Position numbers and translations under genes: made by a program. DNA of 64,000 nucleotides from Symsagittifera roscoffensis (Eukaryota; Xenacoelomorpha; Acoela; Convolutidae), in the NCBI RefSeq assembly GCF_963678635.1, contig NC_087065.1, forward strand, positions 37,847,888-37,911,887, in the 5' to 3' direction. Positions 11,156-24,600 of the stretch are shown here, piece after piece. Within the stretch, counting starts at the first letter, position 1; the number at the start of each line of letters is the position of its first letter. The notes under the pieces were generated by a model, which saw only the letters and a program-made list of their open reading frames with translations, made no database searches and was not told the DNA's origin.

Positions 11156-13047
11156 CTGAAATTTGGAAAACAAATTACACCATATCAATTATGCTATCAA
11201 TTCTGGTCAATTCTTGTCTTCATCAGTTCTTAAATCAACTCTATTTGAGAAAAGCGAGTTCTAAATTTTAAATGTTATGCATTGTCCGGATATTTTAAAT
11301 CAGCATTGTATTTGAAATAGTCAAAGAAGCAATGTAAGACTTTTGCGCCCTTACAGGGACGTTCAATTCCAGGTCATAAATTGGCGAAAACTATCCTTCG
11401 ACAAAAGTATCACGCATTTCTGTCACTGCATTACACTGCAAGAACATCGCAAAGCTGTACAAAAATTGTCTAGACAATTGAGCGGTTTGAGTTTATTAAA
11501 TTATTCCTGACATTGTACAATGTACATAACTGATTTAAATTATCCGGAGAAAGAAAACAAAAGGAATTAGACAGCAAGTAGACACAACAAAAATTACCTA
11601 GAATTTCACCAGACTTAATATGATGCAATTTATTTTTTCAATTTTGGACCGAATTTTCCACCCGAAAAACGAGTCATTTCAGCTCCTTTAGTCAATCATG
11701 AGTAACGTCAAAATTACCGAAATTTTTGTATAGCAATTTATATCAAATAAGCCTTTTGTTTAGACAAATAAAGTTTTTGAAGGGTGTAATCTCCCAAAAA
11801 GTTTTTTTTTTGAAAGCTTAAAGCGTTGTTCAAATTAGTAAAAGCCAAAGTTTCTGCAGTATAATCGGCTGTTAGCATCGTCCAATTATTTTTAAAAACC
11901 TAGTTTTTCAAGTTCATTAGATTTTGGACGTTCTGATGAGCATTGAAAATAGTCAAAACAGGATTTTCGTTATTAGCATTTTTATATAATGTAACTTCAT
12001 TCAGAATTATTGACCGGATTGAATATTGACTGGATCGAATAATAATGAAGATGTTGAAGATATTAGTGATCTTGAGCAAACTTTTCCCTTTTTTTTATAT
12101 TTTAAGCAAATCAATGTCAGTAAAACTTTTGGGCCATAACTATGAACGTATTTAATTAAGTTAAATTTTTGACGCCCGAAACCAATTTTCTTAATCATTA
12201 CGGAACGTAAAAAACCATCTAAGAATCCTTTTTTGTCCAGTTAAATTGCTCAAATTCAGCAAAAGCACCAACAAGTAGTCCTTGAATATAGGTTAATTAG
12301 GTTTTTACATGTTCAAATATTTGATATTCTAGGTGCTCAAATGAATGAACAGTTTTTTTTATGTCAAACTGAGCAGTTTTCGGTTAATTAACTGCGTTTA
12401 GATTCAGTGACTAATAATTATTTTCTAATAAAAATGGCATTAACAGTAAAAACTATTTGTTATCATGATTCGGTTTTTCTCAGAATGTCGGCAAAAAACA
12501 ATGACTAGGTTATTTTTCCATGTGATTTGAGACACGTGATTAGAAGGGTCGCCAGAGATTAAATTGACTTAAAATCAGTAGATTTTAATATGTAGCCTTC
12601 AGGTAGAATAGAAAAAAAAGACTAAAAAATGAAGTTTTTGTGGTTATTTTGATTCAATATCGCACATATACTCCATTCTCCCTTCACTCCACAAGAGCCA
12701 AAGTTTGAAACAAAAAGAATCATCATTTAGCACCAATGGAACTTGCAGAAGATATACAAATTAACATGGAGATGAATATGGGATAGTTTTTACAGGCTAC
12801 CTGCAAGGTGATACAGTTAAATACAGCGAATGAACAATTAGGTAATAAAATGTTATGTACAATTGGGGTTATGTATCATATAAACCAATAGAACAAACTA
12901 AACTAAACTGGTAACTGAGATACATTAGATTCATCTAAGGAATAATGTAAAAAAATTGCCAACGTTAAGAATTGAAAAATAAAAATTAAATGCTCAGCAA
13001 TGGTAAAAAAACAACGCTACCTCGAGTTCGAATTAAACACGCGAGTT
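11156..13047 (+). other. AT-rich intergenic stretch with no gene found
   Basis: No exon-like, RNA-like or long-frame signal was found on either strand. An LTR for the adjacent Gypsy element was looked for here and not recognised. Confidence 0.4.
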
Positions 13048-13926
13048 TTATGATGTGGCTTTAAATGTTTCATGAAAATTGTCGGCCTCTTTTCTGACTT
13101 CTGTATGTATAATCGATGATTTATCGCTTCGCTTATCATCTTGGTTATACACTAAAATTTCTACCAATGGAGATGATATGACTGCGATTTTCGGATTCAT
13201 TGAAGAAGTGGTCGAGGTTGATCGTTGAGTTGTTTCAGCAACTAAGGTTGGTTTGGGTAATACATCCTCCAGTGGTGTCAAGTATGCAGAAGGTGAATCT
13301 AGGGAATAAGTCGTCATTGCTTTTTTTGGTCGCCGAGAAGATTATAAGAGATTCTTCTTCCGAGTCTAGGGTGTCCGTAATCGCGGTTGCAGGTGACACC
13401 TGTTCAATGAACCGCCTTTCTCCGAATTGGGGTGGGCCTGAGTTTCTTCTTGGGCGCGACGAGCTGCACATAGGGACTTCTGTTACTACCTCCGTTATTT
13501 TCTCCGGTGAGCTCTCAATTGATATTGGGTTGTCACTGGCGCCAGCGGTTGATTTGATGAACGTTGGGGTAGGAGATTCACTTGCAAATGTTCGTCCTGA
13601 CTGATCTAAAGCACTATCACCACTAAAAGAACGGGAATTATTAACAGCCTCCAGGTCAGTTCCCAAATAGTCCTCTAACACATTATCCCAATGGTCTAAG
13701 TCTAGTGAAGAAGAAAGATCCGAGTAAACGAAGTTTGAATCTTTATTGGAAAGGCTTTTATTTTCCTCCTTTTTGTAGCATTCGCGCCCGTTGGTGTGTA
13801 TGCTGCTGATGGGCCGGTTTCATTGGAGTCCCTTCTTTTCAACGGAGGATTTCTCTTTCGTTTCCCTGCTAAATCATAATTACTAACTAATGTATTCGGT
13901 ACTGATGAAAGTTTACTAGGAGCCAA
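13048..13926 (-). pseudogene. Gypsy pol C-terminal tail
   Basis: Three minus-strand frames (13702-13926, 13235-13681 and 13048-13317) cover low-complexity Ser/Thr/Pro-rich sequence. One contains SSSRPRRNSGPPQF, a basic plus PP-x-F/Y motif common at Gypsy polyprotein ends. It has no separate known enzymatic role. Confidence 0.45.
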
Positions 13927-13946
13927 ACGTTGAGTTTTCTTGAAGG

Positions 13947-15178
13947 CTAGACCGTCTTCCTAAACCAATTACCTCCTTGACTGAAGGGGTTAGATACTGG
14001 GGTTATCTGCAGGTTTTGATCGGTTTTATCCGTCGGGTCGCTCTCGTATCCCCTCCTGTCCGGTATTGTTTCTTCCAAATAACCGTCCCCTATGATGTCA
14101 TTCAATCCCCAATCCTGTGCTCTATCCCTTGAAAAAATTGACTTCGCCTTATCTAAATTAATGGCGTTTGTGACCAATGATTTCGAGAATGTACTGGGTG
14201 ATCTATTTAAATGTTTAGAAAAGGGGGAACATCCAATGGATGATTGTTTCGTTGAACGGAGGTTCCAAATGATTTTATCGATTGCGTTAGGTTCGTTAAA
14301 CGACATTGCTATAAGTTTTGCCTTAATTGTATAAATGAGGCGTTCTACCACTCCATTAGCTCTATGATCTCCGACTGTACATAAAATAAGGTTAATTTAT
14401 TTCTTCTCGTAGAAGTTTCTAAAATCGTTCGAAATGAAACATGACCCGTGGTCCGCTCTAAAAGACTTCGCTACCAATGTAGATGACAAAAATCCGACAT
14501 AAATGTTAAAAACGAGGAAGCTGAGGTGTTGTTCACTTTTTTAGCCGACGGGAATTTTGAGAATCGATCTATGCATAGAAGGAGGTATTGCGAATTTCCC
14601 CAGTTTTTCTCCAATGGACCAGCAAATTCCAAGTTTAATTCTTCATTTGGTTCTGATAATACTGGTATTTTCTCTGTATTGTTTGAGTCCAAAATAACTT
14701 TAAGAGTCTTACCCGCCTTTAAGCACTGAATGCAGTTTTTCCCGTGGTAGTAAATCTCTCTATACAAGTGTGGCCACCATATGTTTTCTTCTAGCGATTT
14801 CATTCCGAACAGTACTGGGTGCGTTTCGTGCAGTAGTGACATCAATGGAGATCTCAGAGCTGCTAGTACTTTAAGCTTGTTTTCATTAAACAGAAGTCCT
14901 TCTTTCACATGAATGTCCCGTTGGAAAGTTTTTAGATAAGCTCCAAATCTGTCCAGGGGTCTGCCGTCTTCCACTGCCTTCTTCACGTCCTTCAGTATTT
15001 TGTCGTCGTCTGTCTTTATTTTGATTAATTTATTTGAGTAGTGTTCCGTAAATACTAATGGGGTATTGGGAAATTTTAGTTCTCCCTTGTATTTGGCGAG
15101 AAGTTTTTTGTGTATTTCCGACGTAATGTTGTTATCAAAGCTTAATGTAATTCCTTGGCTTTCTGCCCGAATGGACAT
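13947..15178 (-). pseudogene. Gypsy integrase, DDE core damaged
   Basis: Frame 14471-15178 (235 codons) carries the HHCC-like zinc region (HETHP...WWPHLYREI...CIQC) and the core start LEFAGPL...CIDRFSKFP. At the position usually occupied by the first catalytic Asp this copy has Glu. The second Asp region (RADHGS) and the Glu region (NGVVERL) follow in other frames around 14340-14450 and 13947-14351. The core is split by a stop and frameshifts. Confidence 0.7.
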
Positions 15179-15639
15179 TTTTGATATTTTTACTGATGAC
15201 GGGAATTCTGTAATTATATTTTTGTCTTTTTGATTTTGATTGACCCGTTTGCTAATAAAGAATGAGATTAAGAAAATCAGATTTGACTGAAAAAAAAGTT
15301 GATTAGAATTGAATTTGGCAAGATTTAGTGGAATACAACCACTTGTGCAAAACTCTGAACGCGAGTGATTAGAATTGCAAATTTGTTTTGTGTCTATGAT
15401 GTAATTAGGAACATTCGCGAAGAACGATAGTTAGATGTGCTGTACTTTTTTCTTTCCGCCCATTGGGTTCAGGTAATTCAAGTTAGTAACACTATTTACA
15501 TCATATTCATCCACTGGGTTATTGATTAACAATTCGTTCTTTTTAAAAAATTTTTGTTTTACAAACACTATTTTTAGTAAAGTATCCTAAAATTTTGTTC
15601 AACTTTGCCAATTCAAAATCGTAATATGAGGTTGGGAGG

Positions 15640-16120
15640 ACTTTTCCCGTTGGTAATCTCGATAAAAAATCTGTGAACCCCATTTCTTATCCTGGGATAT
15701 GTTTGATTTTAAAATTAAAGGGTAAAAGTGGACTTACCCAACGGGTCAGTCTGCTTTGCATTGTTTTATTACTTTGATTTGCATTTAATGCCGATAAAAA
15801 CGCCTTTTGGTCAGTAACAATTTCGAACTCGGCTCCATATAAGTAATTCTTGAAACGCTCAGTAGCCCAGACCAGTCCCAAAAATTCGAGTTCTTTAGTC
15901 GATTATTTCATTTCATGATTGTTTACAAATCGGGAGGCAAATGCTATAGTTTGCCAAATTTCTCCGTCCCACTGTTCTAGTGTGGATCCCAACCCACTGT
16001 GCGAAGCATCTGTTTTTAGTCTTGACGTCCTTTTTATGTCGATTGGTTGTTCTGTTATATTGACGATCTGCCTTTTTAATTCTTCGAAAGCTTTCGTATG
16101 GAACTCATCTCAATGGTAAA
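15640..16120 (-). pseudogene. Gypsy RNase H, with a stop
   Basis: On the minus strand a KTDASHSGLGS string (first catalytic Asp) lies near 16000. It is followed by the WATERFKNYLYG...VTDQKAF block in 15687-15881, typical of Gypsy RNase H, and by HIPG and a DFLSRLP string after an in-frame stop at about 15687. Stops near 15905 and 15687 break it. It degrades the RNA strand of the hybrid during reverse transcription. Confidence 0.7.
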
Positions 16121-16123
16121 CTG

Positions 16124-17110
16124 ATTTTTTTTTACTAATAATGGACGTAACGTAGAACTCAACGTTGATAAATTCGGGAAAAATTTCATGCATTGTTTAT
16201 TGAACCAAAGAATGACCTTATTTCGGAAATAATTTTCGGGTTCGGGAGATTTTTTTTATCAAATCTGATTTCCCCACCAATGGTTTTACCCCAATTGGTA
16301 TACATTGAATCTCAGCCGTTCTGTGTCCTTTTGAAAGAACGCACATTTCTCCCACTTGACTGCCATGTTCTTACTATCCAAAAAATTTAAAATCTTTAAG
16401 AGTATCGCTTTATCTTCTTCTAAAGATGCTTTTGAGGCTATTAAAATGTCGTCACTAAAACAGTTGGTGAATGGCAAATTTTTTAGTAGCGAATCCATTA
16501 CCTTTTAGAATTCAAGGCATATCGCGCATTCCGTAGAATCCCGTTAAAAATCGATATGTCCCGGTGGTTTCGCCCCCTACGATGCTGAAATTGCATTGTT
16601 TGCTCGTGTCAGTGCATAATTGTATTTCACTGTATGCTTTTTTTATGTCTAAATTGCTGAACCATACTTTCCTCGAGTTTTTATTTGAAAGGTGGAGGAC
16701 GATGTTGTCGATAAGTTCGTGTATGTTTGGCATTTGATGTTTAATCTTGAAAATCTGGTCCTTTAAAAGTTTTGAGTCCAGGCTAATTTGATACTGCCAT
16801 CCTTTTCCTTGTGATTACAATTGGGTTAATGAAACAGTCTTCGTCATACTTACTTAGTTTGACAATATGACCCTCTTGTTCCATTCTGTTTCATTCTATT
16901 TTTCTGACAAATGTAAGGGAACTCTTCTGCCTTTGGTTTGGATAGGTTTGAACGGGATGTGAAAATGAGTGATTTTTCTGTCCAATGGTGTTTTTCCTAC
17001 TCTATTAAAAAGTCCTTTGAAATTATGGTACAAGTTCAAGATTGTATTCGAAAAAGTATTTAACTTACACGATTCCGGAGCTACCACGTTGTTCACTGGT
17101 AGTAATGGTT
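16124..17110 (-). pseudogene. Gypsy reverse transcriptase, broken into several frames
   Basis: Frame 16512-16733 contains FSNLDIKKAYSEIQL (the first catalytic Asp region) and YRFLTGFYGMRDMP (the template-grip region). Frame 16286-16498 contains FSDDILIAS, the equivalent of the YxDD catalytic motif. The motifs are in the right order on the minus strand, and a stop separates the two blocks near 16505. An N-terminal part upstream (16896-17096) joins by frameshift. Confidence 0.75.
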
Positions 17111-17155
17111 GTCATTGCGCTATTTCTATTCCAACTCTGGTTAGATTATCGTGTC

Positions 17156-17824
17156 CTAAAATATTCCTCTCATGTTCAGTAGTAAAAAAAAATGGAATTT
17201 TTTCCATTCGTTGCATTGGTTCCTGACTACTACTTTCCCGATGTTATTGATTGTGTCGATGGTGCAACCGAAATTTAGTTCACAAATTTTCATGTCGAAT
17301 GGATGAATTTTCAGTTTTGGATTTCTTAATTTCAGCTCATGTAGGACGTTCTGCTTTAGGAAGTTTACCGGATTAGCCGAGTCCATTGGACTGTTCTTGT
17401 TTACTATTGCGTCTTCTCCCAATCCAATACTTACGTGTTTCTTAGTTTCGAGGCTGTCGGTATTGTAGATAGTTTTGATGTTCAACACGGAATAATCGTC
17501 ATTGTCACTTGTCTCCTCTTCTGTCCATGCGTTAATCACTCCACAAAAATTTTCATCTGTTAGGATTTGTGGGTGTTCTGGGGAATATGAACAACTCTGA
17601 TTATATTCAATTTCTTCTACTTTATTTACAACTGGCCTTCTCCCTTTGAGTTTACATAGTCTTCCAAAGTGTCCTTCATCATTACAAATATTACAAATGA
17701 TTACCTTCGCGGGACACACATTTATATGTCCCTTGGTAAAAGCGTTTCCATACTTCATATATGTGTTGGGTCTTTCTATGTTCAGGCTTGGTTCCTTTTT
17801 TACAGCCTTAAAACTTTTGTACAC
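17156..17824 (-). pseudogene. Gypsy nucleocapsid zinc knuckle and protease region
   Basis: A CCHC knuckle (CNICNDEGHFGRLC, spacing C-x2-C-x4-H-x4-C) lies about 45 residues into this 222-codon frame. About 90 residues later MDSANPVNFL resembles the retropepsin active site D-S/T-A/G. The knuckle binds RNA; the protease would cut the polyprotein. The frame is open but is separated from gag and RT by breaks. Confidence 0.65.
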
Positions 17825-17829
17825 TCTAC

Positions 17830-18629
17830 CACTTTTGACGTTAGATGCCCTTGTCCTGTTTGTTAGCTTAAGGTGGTTGTCGTTAGCCTTTCTCGTCTAT
17901 TATAGCTTGGTTAAGTGCGTCCACTCGATCAAGTGTTTCTGAGAGTAGTCTTCGTTGTAATTCACAGTTTTTCATGTTAAAAATAAATACGTCCCTTATT
18001 CATTCCTGTTCAGCGTTGATGCCAATCTCGCAAGATCTTGCAAAGTCCGATAGCGCTCCCCAAAATTGTTTGTAAGATATTCTATCCTTCTGTTTTCTGC
18101 TTAACAATTTGTAAAGTTCAAACGTATTGTTTGTAGGTTTAATAAATGCTGCCTCCAGTAGGTCAAAAAATTCTTTAAACTAGATTGCTAGGAATTTCAC
18201 CCTTGGGTGTTTTTGAGAAAACACTCTCTTTCCCTCAGCTCCCAAAGCCAGGTATAGAATGGATCTTACTTTTTTGTCGGCCTCGTATCTCCTCATGCCT
18301 CTTAACTTTCGTTTCTCCTCCACCATTCGTTTCTCTTCTGATTGATCGTAAATTCGCATAGTTTCTTTGTTTCTGGCCTCCCTGGCTTTCCTCTGTGGTT
18401 CATTTTCTGAATCCTGGGCGCCTTCTAATATAGGAATTGTAGTTTCCTGTTCCAATGGTTCTTTTAGGTTATCTATGTCTAGATTCTCTTTGGCAATGAT
18501 GGCCAGGTGGAACTGATCTATCCAGTTAGTCCATTGGGTGGGAGGTTCTACAGTGTGGTTTGGCCAAAAAGCGGGAATTCCCTGCAGATTCGAGTCAGTT
18601 GATGACTGCGCCATAATAAAAGTGTGCAA
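17830..18629 (-). pseudogene. gag: Gypsy gag (capsid region), frameshifted
   Basis: The reading frame opens with a Met-Ala-Gln-Ser-type start near 18614 and has a WTNWIDQF string typical of the start of Gypsy capsid. It runs into a charged, Glu/Lys/Arg-rich stretch and breaks near 18180. The remaining capsid-like part (a KLLSRKQ...F...L..FA..C string) continues in another frame to about 17830 with stops. Capsid packages the element RNA. The stop/frame breaks make it non-functional as it stands. Confidence 0.65.
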
Positions 18630-19110
18630 TAATCTAACTAAACTAAGTTAAAAGACTAAAATGATGTGATTGAATTAAATTTGACCGAGGTTTAAATAGA
18701 GCAACTGGTGACGCGAAGTCCACTGGATTATGTAGTGCTAACAACTAACCGGTATGTAATTAACTGATAGAGGTCAAGTTCACTACTTAATAATACAGAA
18801 TCACAACAGCAATAGAGAATTGCGACCAAAAAAAATGCCGATCCATTTGTGTTTCGAATACTGTTGACTGATTTGGCCGTTGACAACTTTTATGCGTTAA
18901 TTAGTAAAGTTAATACAGATCAAGTCGGGTAATGGAATTTATATTTTTTCTTTTCAAACTTTCAACTTACAGAATTTTGTATACGAATACAGGAAATTCT
19001 TGACAGGTGGTGTTTAGCAAAATTGTGCCGATCTTTTTTCAGTGCATCCAATTTGAAACTCTGACCTCTGGCTGAAACGCCAGAATGCCCTAAATTAGTA
19101 AACTTAAAAT
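18630..19110 (+). other. Gap between the Gypsy element and a TIR element
   Basis: I expected the 5' LTR and primer-binding site of the minus-strand Gypsy element here but could not match this stretch to 12.6-13.0 kb. There is no coding content. Confidence 0.35.
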
Positions 19111-20644
19111 TAACAAGATTGCTCGTACCAGGGCGAGGCCCTGAATGTTCCGACTGCCTCTAAAGGTCTATGGAGCAGAAATAACATGGAAAAATCAAAT
19201 GAAATAAAACAAAATGAAAGAAAAAATTCCTAAAATTTGAAATTTTTTATGAAAATCATCCCCCCACACGCCATATAAAGTACAAAAGGATAGATCTCGC
19301 TCCTTGTAACAAATCAGTTATGGCAAATAAGCTTTTTCAACCAAATTTGGAACGATTTATGACACGGATTAACTCTCCGCTCACGCGTTAATAGCGCGAA
19401 GTATATCGCGCGTTAATTGTCCCAAATTGGCCAAATTGCCAATCTTTAAACCCCCGATCACAGGTGAAATATTTTTTCAAATTTGAGCTGAAGACAACAA
19501 TACCTTTCGAATGATATAAAAAAATTCCGTCAGAAATGGCTAGTTAAAAAGTCGAAATTTGTCTGAAGAAAGAAAAAACCCACCCCGAGCACAAATATTC
19601 CGTTACTTTCGTATCGAAAGTCGGAATAAAAACAAACTGGTAATATTAGCAAATTAAAAACAGGGTGAATTTTTTTCAAAATATTCTTAACTTTCAATTT
19701 CATATCGTTAATTGGAATTAAAATTCAATTTCTGAAAATCGAACAAAAGAGAATTGTCAAAGAAATCCGTTAAATGTTGCTGTTATTTAATTCTAGGTGG
19801 TAGTTGTAATCATTTGAAACAAAAATTGAAATAAATCGAACAAACCGAAAACTGTATAAATACCTGAATATCAAAATCATCAAATTTAAAATTTTCAGCA
19901 AAAAAATCTATCCAGATCCGTATTTTTTTGTATCTTTACCAACCACTTGCTTATTCATTTGTCTAATTTCATTTGTATCGAAAGTCAAAATTTTTTATGT
20001 CAAGTTCGAATCAACTTCTATTTTATTTCTTTCTGTCGCAATGAAAACAGTTTTTTTTTGCTTACAAATCTGTTCAAACTTTTGCTTATTGGAAAAACTG
20101 CGGGTAACACGTCAAAGTCTTGATTATTTGACTGCCTTTCAATATTGATGAGCATGTTTTTGGTGAAAAGTTTGTAAAAATAGAGCAAATTTTATTCTTA
20201 TTTTTCTTACTTTTGACCCTCTCAAGTACTCTTTGACAATTTTGTGGCTTCTGTTAACGTGGTATAAGGAATTTATTTGCCTCACTTCAATTTTGAAACT
20301 CTTAGTTAGTCACTTAGGCTTTGTTATGACGACATATATTGCGCGCTAATTATCCCAAATAGTGGTTTGTAGTGGTCAAAATAGTCCCAACTTCCATCCC
20401 CCACAACTTTCGAAGGAAACGCGGTCGCAGATGAAATTTTTTTACTTTTCCAACTCAGTGCTTCAAAAATTTTCATCTTCCAGATATTAAAAAAAATTCC
20501 ACTGAATATGGCTAGTTAAACAGTCGAAACCTGTCTGGACTACGAAAAAATCACATTGAGCGTAAAAAGTATGTCGCTTTTTTAAAAGTCAGACCAGAAA
20601 AATTAGAACTCGGCATTGTTCCTTGATACGAGCAGTCTTGTTAT
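19111..20644. mobile_element. Foldback/TIR element, TAACAAGA family, about 1.53 kb
   Basis: It begins TAACAAGATTGCTCGTACCAGG and ends CTTGATACGAGCAGTCTTGTTA, forming inverted ends. Internal marks are ctgaatgttccgactgcc, agcgcgaagtatatcgcgcg with flanking cgcgttaat, and cattttcgtatcgaaagtcgg-like strings. The same family forms 47927-49605, with fragments at 23330-24050, 26150-26370 and 27000-27210. No transposase frame was seen, so it is non-autonomous. Confidence 0.65.
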
Positions 20645-21228
20645 AAAGGAACCTTCACTGAAATCCTCCATAGAACCATTTGTTTTCACAATGCGTAGAA
20701 GCACTGAAGAAGCCCTTTTTAATTAACGGTTTTAATCATTTGAGCGGTCAGAACGCTAGCTAATTAATGGAACATCGCTAGCGCTTGTTTTCTAGATTCG
20801 AAAGTAATGAGTAATTACTTTAGTTTTCGAACATCCAATTTGATTAAGACGGGTTTTTCCACTATCTACAAGACAAACGTTGAAAACAATCACAAGAAGC
20901 AATTTCATAGAAAAGCAGTATACATTCGTAAGACCAAGAGAACTATACCTGAATCATCGACAAAACAAGGTAGGAAATCATAGGGAAACTTTGGTTCGGT
21001 TCGTTTCAGTTTTTGCTCATTTCGCTTTGGTTCTGCTTTAAAAAAAATGAAGAGCAAAAAAATGAATTGCTTAGAACGGCATACAGAAAATAACAAATTT
21101 TTATGTGGAAACACATTTTTAGTCAGTAGGCTCTCCTCTCCCATCGTACTATCCTCGTATTTCCTCCAAAGCTCCAGACTCACTCACTTGAAGTTGCTGC
21201 TCCAGAAGACCCAGAAAAATTGTTGCGA
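20645..21228 (+). other. Intergenic stretch with no gene found
   Basis: Only short frames were seen. A ggttcggttcgtttcagtttttgct-like low-complexity patch near 20990 resembles the ggttcggtttggttcag string in the tandem repeat just downstream. Confidence 0.35.
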
Positions 21229-21690
21229 GGTCGCCAATTTTGAAAAGTTGTTTTGCATTTTCCTTCCAAAACTTCAGCATATCCTTTCGGTTCGGTTTGG
21301 TTCAGTTCGGCCCTTTTAGTTAAACCAATTTGAAAAAATCAATTCGAGCTCTACCTTATACCTCAGGTTGACCAAAAAATAGCAGTTTTTTTGCACGGCA
21401 AGCAATTTTTGGCATAAATGCCAAAAAAAAATTTTCGGCTCTTTTCTCAACTTTATTGTATGGTCGCCAATTTTGAAAAGTTGTTTTGCATTTTCCTTCC
21501 AAAACTTCAGCATATCCTTTCGGTTCGGTTTGGTTCAGTTCGGCCCTTTTAGTTAAACCAATTTGAAAAAATCAATTCGAGCTCTACCTTATACCTCAGG
21601 TTGACCAAAAAATAGCAGTTTTTTTGCACGGCAAGCAATTTTTGGCATAAATGCCAAAAAAAAATTTTCGGCTCTTTTCTCAACTTTATT
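21229..21690 (+). repeat. 233-bp direct tandem duplication (two copies)
   Basis: Copy 1 is 21229-21461 and copy 2 is 21462-21690. They look identical by eye from ggtcgccaattttg to ctcaactttatt. A recent local duplication, with no coding meaning seen. Confidence 0.85.
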
Positions 21691-24600
21691 ATATAAAGTC
21701 GTCAAAAACACCTTTTGGAAAAACTTACAACCGTGCCCCCCTCGGTATGCTACTGAATAATAAACGTAAGCTGGGTCAAGATAGACTTATATCTGCCCCA
21801 ACAAAGACTTATAATTGAAGCTGAATTGCGCAACTGTTGATCAGATTGATGTTCAGCCACCAAATATACACACTCAATTTCAAACTCGCCTGTTAGCAAA
21901 TTCATTTAATAATACTTCAATCTGATTGGTTGGAAAAGGAAACCATGTGTGATGTGGAGGATATACATACAGTGTGGATGCATTCAGTAGGAAATTTGTT
22001 TCTCGGGATTTCGAGCCCCTGATCATGCACAAGTTCCCTCCTTAGTACTAGTTTAGTATATCCATTTTTGGCCGACCGAACCTAAATTTTTTTCTTAAGG
22101 CGGCTTTGGCGCCAAAATAAACAAATTTTTAGTGGGGAAACGCCCACCCCCTCAAAAACTCGTAGATCCGCCGTTTCATTTAAATCTGATGATCAAATAA
22201 CATTTTTAAGTTGAAATTTCTCAAACTCTTTTTCTTTTCCCCTCCCCACCTCAAACCTGCAACGAGTAGTTTTACGAAGTTGATCATGGAGATCAAATAT
22301 TTTTATCATGTCCAAATTAGATCGGAAAATTTTCATAACAATCGGTTTTTAGAACAATCAATTTTCATAACAATCGAAAGTTGTGATGATTTTTTGGAGA
22401 TAATATATTATTTTAATTTTGGTCAGGTATGAAAACGGATCAAGTTAACATCCTCCCCCCAGATAGACCAAGTTAAGATCTGCCACCCCAGCATTTAATT
22501 CGCATTGAATTTGCTAAGTGCTGCATTGTAATCAAAACATTCGATTCTGATTGGCTGAAAGTTTCTAATTTAGAACCAAGTTAACATCCTCCCCCCAAAC
22601 GGCTATGGGGGGATGATGTTAACTGGGTCCATTAAAACAGTATATGGGCCCTTTAAGTAATATATTAGAGTTGATTCTCATTAAGTATTTTTTCCTTTTT
22701 TTTCTTATTATACCACAGCCACCAGAGGCACTGAAACGCATATATCTGCTGTTCCCTCGTGCATGTGTTAATTTTTGACAAGTTTTCAAATATACAAGGA
22801 CAGCCGTAGCACAGAAAGTTCCGACCACAAAAAATCTCTTTTTGTGCCAAGGTAACATTTTTGTTCATACGGTCATGAGCGGATCTGAACGAAAACCTCA
22901 AAAAACATTCGATAGTAAGAATAGAATACGCATATTTGACATCGGCTTTTATCGATTGAAAAAACAATCAAAAAACAAAAAACTCAACAAAAAATTGTGT
23001 AATCAAAAAACAAAAAAAACTGTAATTTTTTCAAACTTACTGCGAAAGTTTTGGATCAACCGTACAAAATTCCAATCGTGAAAAAAGATTTCGAGGGAAA
23101 AATATGATTTTTTTATAAACATACGAAATTATCAGTTTTGTCAGAGAAAATCGATTGAAAATTCTTTAATTTAGCTAATTAACAGCATTAAATTGCAACT
23201 CTACACAAAGGAAACCATTTTTGTTTGTATGTTTGTTCGAAATGAAAATTTAATACAAAATTAACTTCCAAAAATAATACGTGGGGTACGTTTTACTGTT
23301 GATCATTTAGAAGAGATTTTTGAATGGTTGATCTGATTTTTTTCGACTTTCAAAGAAAGGCGGAATATTTATGTTTTGGGTTGTTTTCTTATTCAACCAA
23401 ATTTCGACTTTTTAATTAAGACTTTTTGGTGGATTTTTTAACTTCTATCTGAAAGATATTGATGTTTTGTGCTTAACTTTAAAAATTTTTACTGTTACCG
23501 TTTTTCGAAAATTACGGGATTGTACAAATTGCTAGATGGTCGACTGTATAACAGCTGTATAATTTTCTAATAACACCAGTAAGCGGACGGATTACTGCGT
23601 TCCAAATTGAATTGGGGCCAGCGATTTGGTTCTATAGAAACAATGAAAGGCGCTGAAGACCATTTGTATTTTACATAGCGTATGGGAGAAAAAAGAAAAA
23701 AAGAAAAAAAATTTTTTTTTGAATAGTTTTGTCAATTATTCAACCAAAAAACTGGTTGTAGTAAAAATGCTCATTTGACCAAATTGAGATAAATAAAGCG
23801 CTATTTATTGCATTCTAGTAATAACCGTAAGCGGCGGATTAATGCGTTCCAATTAAGATGATTCAATATATTTGGTCTTTATTGGGTTACGAGGCACTAA
23901 ATTTTGCCCATTGTAATTTACCTTAGCGTGTGAAGAGATTTGAAGAAAAAAACATGAAAAAAAAAACTTTTTTTAGTGTCTTGTCATTTTTTCAGTCACA
24001 AAATTTCAAAAATAAAATGCAATTGAACCTTTGGGACTTCCCCCTGATAAACAAGCAAGTGTTGTTTTATTTTAAATTGTATTGAGAAATCATAACTGAC
24101 GTTATGCCCGTCCTGGATAATCTGAACTATTTTGTACTACTCACTGCTTGAACAATCTGGTCATAGTATTTTCGATGCAACATTTCAACAGTTGTTTTTT
24201 GATACGTTTTGTGTTTTCATACATTATTCTGGAAATGCAGAAAATTAAATCAAGAAATTAAATGAAAATAAGTAAATAATTTAACAAAAAGAAAATAGGA
24301 AAAAATAAGAACTAGAAATGGAATATTTTATGTGTTTTCTACCTCCGGATTAAGGTCGAAAGGTACACTTCTGAATTTTTTTTGGATTGAGAGCAAGCTA
24401 AGTGAAAATACCGTTTTAGTTATCATTTTATACTTTTTTCTATTGACTTGCAAAAACTAGAAAACTAAATTGCAAAAACCTCTTTTATCTCTTTTAATTG
24501 ACAATTCTGGATTCGTGTGAAGTAAAGCTTTGCTACTAAGGGTATCGGGTAAGGAACAGATTAAATTCCATTAGTTGCTTTCGATTTAAAACAAAACCTC

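Larger units (their letters stand above)
13048..18629 (-). mobile_element. Ty3/Gypsy retrotransposon, lightly decayed internal region
   Basis: Read on the minus strand the order is gag, zinc knuckle, protease, RT, RNase H, integrase and a C-terminal tail, which is the Gypsy order (integrase last). The body is about 5.6 kb, near full length for an internal region. Only a handful of frameshifts and stops break the frames, so it is fairly young. Flanking LTRs could not be recognised by eye at 12.6-13.0 or 18.6-19.1 kb. It lies between genes and does not touch a host exon. Confidence 0.85.

Noticed and set aside
13200-13604. Plus-strand 134-codon frame
   Set aside because: It is the reverse shadow of the Gypsy C-terminal tail.
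18700-18730. tggtgacgcgaagtccac as a Gypsy primer-binding site
   Set aside because: This TGG start is on the strand opposite to the element. The complement also offers a TGG, and no LTR edge could be placed beside either.
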